This document shows positions 61,315 to 64,000 of a DNA stretch of 64,000 bases, piece by piece. The DNA is taken from positions 3,162,001 to 3,226,000 of the forward strand of contig OZ244956.1 of NCBI GenBank assembly GCA_965222505.1, read 5' to 3'. A program made the position numbers and the translations under genes. The notes under the pieces are model-generated. The model was not told where the DNA came from, did no database searches, and saw only the letters and a program-made list of their open reading frames with translations. The DNA is from G965222505 sp965222505 (GTDB taxonomy: Bacteria; Bacteroidota; Rhodothermia; Rhodothermales; DATKEJ01). Positions within the stretch are counted from its first letter, which is position 1; each line of letters begins with the position of its first letter.

Positions 61315-61469
61315 GGCTCTTTGTTTAAGTAATTTATTTACAGGTTAGTAGGGTGGTAAAAAATACGAGTAATGACCAAAGGAGGAAAAAAATACATGTT
61401 TTAGTGATGGAGTTTTTTTAGGACTTGCGCATGTGTGGGTGAAGGGACATTCACAAAAGTCGCAAACCT

Positions 61470-61976
61470 ATGCTACGCTCAACATCAGAACACCCCATCA
61501 ATGGCAACGATGCCACCCCGCCTTGTTGTCCACCGCACAACACATCTCGTACCCTACATCCCGAGGCCGGCTTTTCACTGACCGAACTGCTGGTGGTGCT
61601 GGTCATCATCGGCATTCTTGCGTTACTGGCCATTCCCCGGTTCTTGAACGTGACGACGAAGGCCAAGACCTCGGAGGCCAAGTTGATGCTGCGCAACGTG
61701 CACACCCTCCAGCAGACCTACTACTTCGAGCACGACCGCTACGCGCCTGACCTGCTCTCGATCGGTTTCGAGCAGCGCCCACTCATTCCCGATGGCGGTA
61801 ACGCTTATTACCAGATTGAAGTCGTCAGCGCGGAGGGCAATCAGTTCATCGCACGTGCAACCAGCGTGGTCGATTTTGACAACGACGGCAACTTCAACGT
61901 GTGGGAAATCGACCAGAACGGTTTGCTCCGTGAAACCCTCCGTGACGACGGTACCGCTGTACCTGCAACGCCTTAA
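61470..61976 (+). CDS. Type IV pilin / pseudopilin with long leader
   Basis: A 168-residue prepilin. The prepilin peptidase site is after EAG, giving a mature protein starting FSLTELLVVLVIIGILALLAI; Glu at position 5 of the mature chain is present. The leader before the cleavage site is 34 residues, much longer than the usual 5-25, and cysteine-containing. The mature head ends with DFDNDGNFNVWEID, resembling a calcium loop found in many Bacteroidota pilins. It could be the main pilin or a GspG-like pseudopilin. No start codon after ATG 61470 is available in frame. Confidence 0.87.
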   Translation: MLRSTSEHPINGNDATPPCCPPHNTSRTLHPEAGFSLTELLVVLVIIGILALLAIPRFLNVTTKAKTSEAKLMLRNVHTLQQTYYFEHDRYAPDLLSIGFEQRPLIPDGGNAYYQIEVVSAEGNQFIARATSVVDFDNDGNFNVWEIDQNGLLRETLRDDGTAVPATP

Positions 61977-61999
61977 CCGATCCTGCTTCAGAGCTACCC

Positions 62000-62626
62000 A
62001 TGACGGTATTACCTTACATCTTCCTTTTTCTTCTGGCGACGAGCGCTACTTGGGGTTTGGCGGTCTGGGTAAGGCGGCCGGGGCTTCCTCCACACCGCCC
62101 GATTCTTGAGACGGTGCTGACGGCCATAGGCTGGGTGCTCCTCTTTGCCGCATTTGGATGGACGTTACTCTTTGTTCGCTATGCCTTAGCATTACTCATC
62201 TTGGGCGTGGCTGCTGAAGTAGACCGCAGGCATCATCTCATCCCGGATCGGTTGATGGGGCTCGGTCTTGTTTTTGGTGGGAGCCTGCTTCTGGCCCAGC
62301 CGGCAGACGTAGTCGCATACGTTGGGGCTGCCGGTGTGGCCGGTGGGGGGCTCGGGCTGCTTTTCTTGGGTAGTCTGTGGCTTCTCCATCGGCCGGGCCT
62401 GGGGCTGGGTGATGTAAAATTGGCTGTCGTCTTGGGGTTTCTCATCGGTTGGCCGGTGCTCTGGGTCATTTACCTTGCAGCCGTTGTGGGGACACTTGTG
62501 GGCCTCCTTGGGGTGGCCTCTGGGCGATGTACCCGGTACACGCGCTTGCCGTTTGCGCCGTTCATTCTGGTAGGTGCGGTGCTCGGCAGCACGGTGCTTC
62601 CCGTAACCATGATCTGGCCGATATGA
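62000..62626 (+). CDS. Prepilin peptidase (A24 family), methylase domain absent
   Basis: A 208-residue integral-membrane aspartic protease. Catalytic aspartates are Asp75 in EVDRRHHLIPD and Asp138 in GLGDVKL. The N-terminal N-methyltransferase domain and its Cys motifs, found in PilD-type enzymes, are absent, so the protein is of the short type and may cleave prepilin leaders without methylating the new Phe end. It starts 24 bases after the pilin gene and overlaps the next gene (ATGA at 62623-62626). Confidence 0.85.
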   Translation: MTVLPYIFLFLLATSATWGLAVWVRRPGLPPHRPILETVLTAIGWVLLFAAFGWTLLFVRYALALLILGVAAEVDRRHHLIPDRLMGLGLVFGGSLLLAQPADVVAYVGAAGVAGGGLGLLFLGSLWLLHRPGLGLGDVKLAVVLGFLIGWPVLWVIYLAAVVGTLVGLLGVASGRCTRYTRLPFAPFILVGAVLGSTVLPVTMIWPI

Positions 62627-64000
62627 AACGGTTACCACATATCGGTCAACGGAATGCATCGGTGGGCACGCCATGCGGACACGGTACGCCGTGGGAGCGT
62701 GCTGGGGAGGCGTCAGAGGCGGGATCGGCGTTATTGGTGACGTTGGTAGTGATTACGATTGTGACGATCCTGATTGGCATCGCCCTCGCGACGGAACTCG
62801 TACAATTTCGCTCTATTCGCCAGGATGTGCATCATGTACGGGCGCGCTACCTAGCCGAGGCCGGTATTTACGCCGCAATGGACGAACTACAGCAACGGCC
62901 GTTTTGGCAGGTACGGGATAGCCTGTTCACCTTTGCGGAAGGCATGCAGAGTCTGGTAACTGTGGAACCGTTTGGAGGGTATGTTTTCATTCGCTCCATT
63001 GCTGAGTCGGGACAGAGCCGGTTCACCACACGGGCATTGGTAGGGGAGGTGCCGACTTCGACCTTCAGTTATGCGGTAGCCCTTTTTGATGAGGGCACCC
63101 AATCGGGGTTGAGTCTCAATAAAGATGCCCGGATCACTGGAGACATCGCCTTGCTTGCCGAAGGCCGTGGGTTGGACACCCTATCCACCATCGATGGTAT
63201 TGGGTTTGAAGGAGACCTGGAAGGACGGGCCTATACCTTCGAGACTTTCGATGTGCCCTTTCATTCCCATCTTTTAGTGCAGGCCGTTGCCCTAAACGAA
63301 GCGTACCTCGCACAACCTAGCACGGATCCTGTTACACTGCCGCCAGAACTAGAGTATACGCGGCGCACCCTGGCCTGGTATTTACCGAGCGACTTGCCGA
63401 CGGTCGCATCACAGTCCCGCTACACGGTGGCTGATTCGCTTCAGTTCCGTTCACCCGTTCGGGTGGTTACTGAAGGGCCCCTTTCGCTTGAAGGGCCGTT
63501 GCACATTGAAGAAAACTCATGGTTCATTTCAGGGGATACGTTGCGCATTGGCCCGGAGGTCGCTCTGCGGCAGGGATATTTCTATGGCCGAAGGGGCATC
63601 ATCATTGAGGGCAATGCCGGTCTCTCGGGGCAGTTTGTTTCTCAAGGAGGGGTGATGGTTCAAGGTGGCTCACGGATCGGCTATCCCTCTCTCGTGTATT
63701 CGACCGGCGAAGCAAGGGGGAGCAGAATTTGGATTAAAGATGCTTCTGTTGTGGACGGCACATTGCTCCAGACGGCCATTGATCCCGAACCCGTGGTACC
63801 AGCTGGACGCGTGGTGATTGATACCCTGGCGCTGGTGCGGGGAGCCGTCTACAACCGGCACGAGACCGAGTTGCATGGCACACTGCACGGCTCGCTGATT
63901 ACGCACCAGACCTATTTCTACTACACCAGCCCCATTACCCCAGGTACGCATTACGTCAATTGGTTGCGTGATGCCACGGTCGATGTCATGAGCCGCCCCA
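62623..64000 (+). CDS. PilX-like pilus accessory protein, cut by window end
   Basis: The frame from ATG 62623 is open to the end of the window (459 complete codons seen). The amino end (34 residues before EAG) is again a long leader, then GSALLVTLVVITIVTILIG, a class III pilin-like hydrophobic segment with Ser at position 1 and no Glu at position 5, and ARYLAEAGIYAAMDEL, the PilX pattern. The rest is beta-repeat-rich (SLNKDARITGDIALLAEG, LRIGPEVALRQG, GLSGQFVSQGGVMVQGGSRIG), reminiscent of bactofilin-like helices. It is probably a minor pilin with a very large tip domain. Confidence 0.72.
   Translation, partial: MKRLPHIGQRNASVGTPCGHGTPWERAGEASEAGSALLVTLVVITIVTILIGIALATELVQFRSIRQDVHHVRARYLAEAGIYAAMDELQQRPFWQVRDSLFTFAEGMQSLVTVEPFGGYVFIRSIAESGQSRFTTRALVGEVPTSTFSYAVALFDEGTQSGLSLNKDARITGDIALLAEGRGLDTLSTIDGIGFEGDLEGRAYTFETFDVPFHSHLLVQAVALNEAYLAQPSTDPVTLPPELEYTRRTLAWYLPSDLPTVASQSRYTVADSLQFRSPVRVVTEGPLSLEGPLHIEENSWFISGDTLRIGPEVALRQGYFYGRRGIIIEGNAGLSGQFVSQGGVMVQGGSRIGYPSLVYSTGEARGSRIWIKDASVVDGTLLQTAIDPEPVVPAGRVVIDTLALVRGAVYNRHETELHGTLHGSLITHQTYFYYTSPITPGTHYVNWLRDATVDVMSRP

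Overview
The window looks like chromosomal DNA of a member of the Bacteroidota, most likely the Rhodothermia/Rhodothermaeota side of the phylum. The evidence is four large secreted proteins ending in type IX secretion (T9SS) type A sorting tails with the YPNPFNP-like motif, few Shine-Dalgarno sequences, several Bacteroidota-type promoter matches (TTTG, about 19 bases, TAnnTTTG), and Bacteroidota-typical DUF families. G+C looks moderately high, except in one AT-richer patch (about 51.9-54.6 kb). I saw no rRNA, tRNA or CRISPR array.

Layout. 0-8.6 kb: an AbrB/Doc toxin-antitoxin pair, rsmA, mgtE, a DUF1499 protein, a VKOR-DsbA fusion, an M14 peptidase, a HIT protein and a lipoprotein. 8.6-21.3 kb: three T9SS cargo proteins (an eight-repeat Ig-like protein, an HExxH metallopeptidase and a BNR/sortilin-like repeat protein) around glyA, a PRTase and tatC. 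21.4-35.2 kb: SPFH protein, murB, CDP-alcohol phosphotransferase, Nudix, recQ, priA, an unusual membrane protein, a glycosyltransferase-like protein, MlaC-like and TolC-like proteins. 35.2-50 kb: a candidate small structured RNA, a DUF721 gene, fabF-acpP, metK, a large M36-type T9SS peptidase, a DUF433/DUF5615 toxin-antitoxin pair framed by a duplicated T9SS tail, ahcY with a structured leader, dodecin, ferredoxin, then a PTPS-folE-SDR cluster that fits tetrahydrobiopterin synthesis, and gluQ. 50-55 kb is accessory: a decayed IS3-family element, a PadR/ABC-permease pair of different base composition, and a truncated RND-pump remnant. 55-64 kb: a type IV pilus/type II secretion-like operon (GspE/PilB ATPase, secretin, PilM-PilN/GspL-like, PilO, PilP, pilin, prepilin peptidase, and a pilin-like protein cut by the window end).

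Themes. Secretion and the cell envelope dominate: Tat, T9SS cargo and a pilus or T2SS assembly system lie close together. The methyl cycle is represented by metK and ahcY. The least explained signals are the 35.3 kb RNA candidate with its own promoter, possible pseudoknot and terminator; the nested hairpins just before ahcY; a dispersed GATTGGT-type repeat that supplies the stop codon of one gene and the start codon of another; and the toxin-antitoxin cassette lying between two copies of a T9SS tail.
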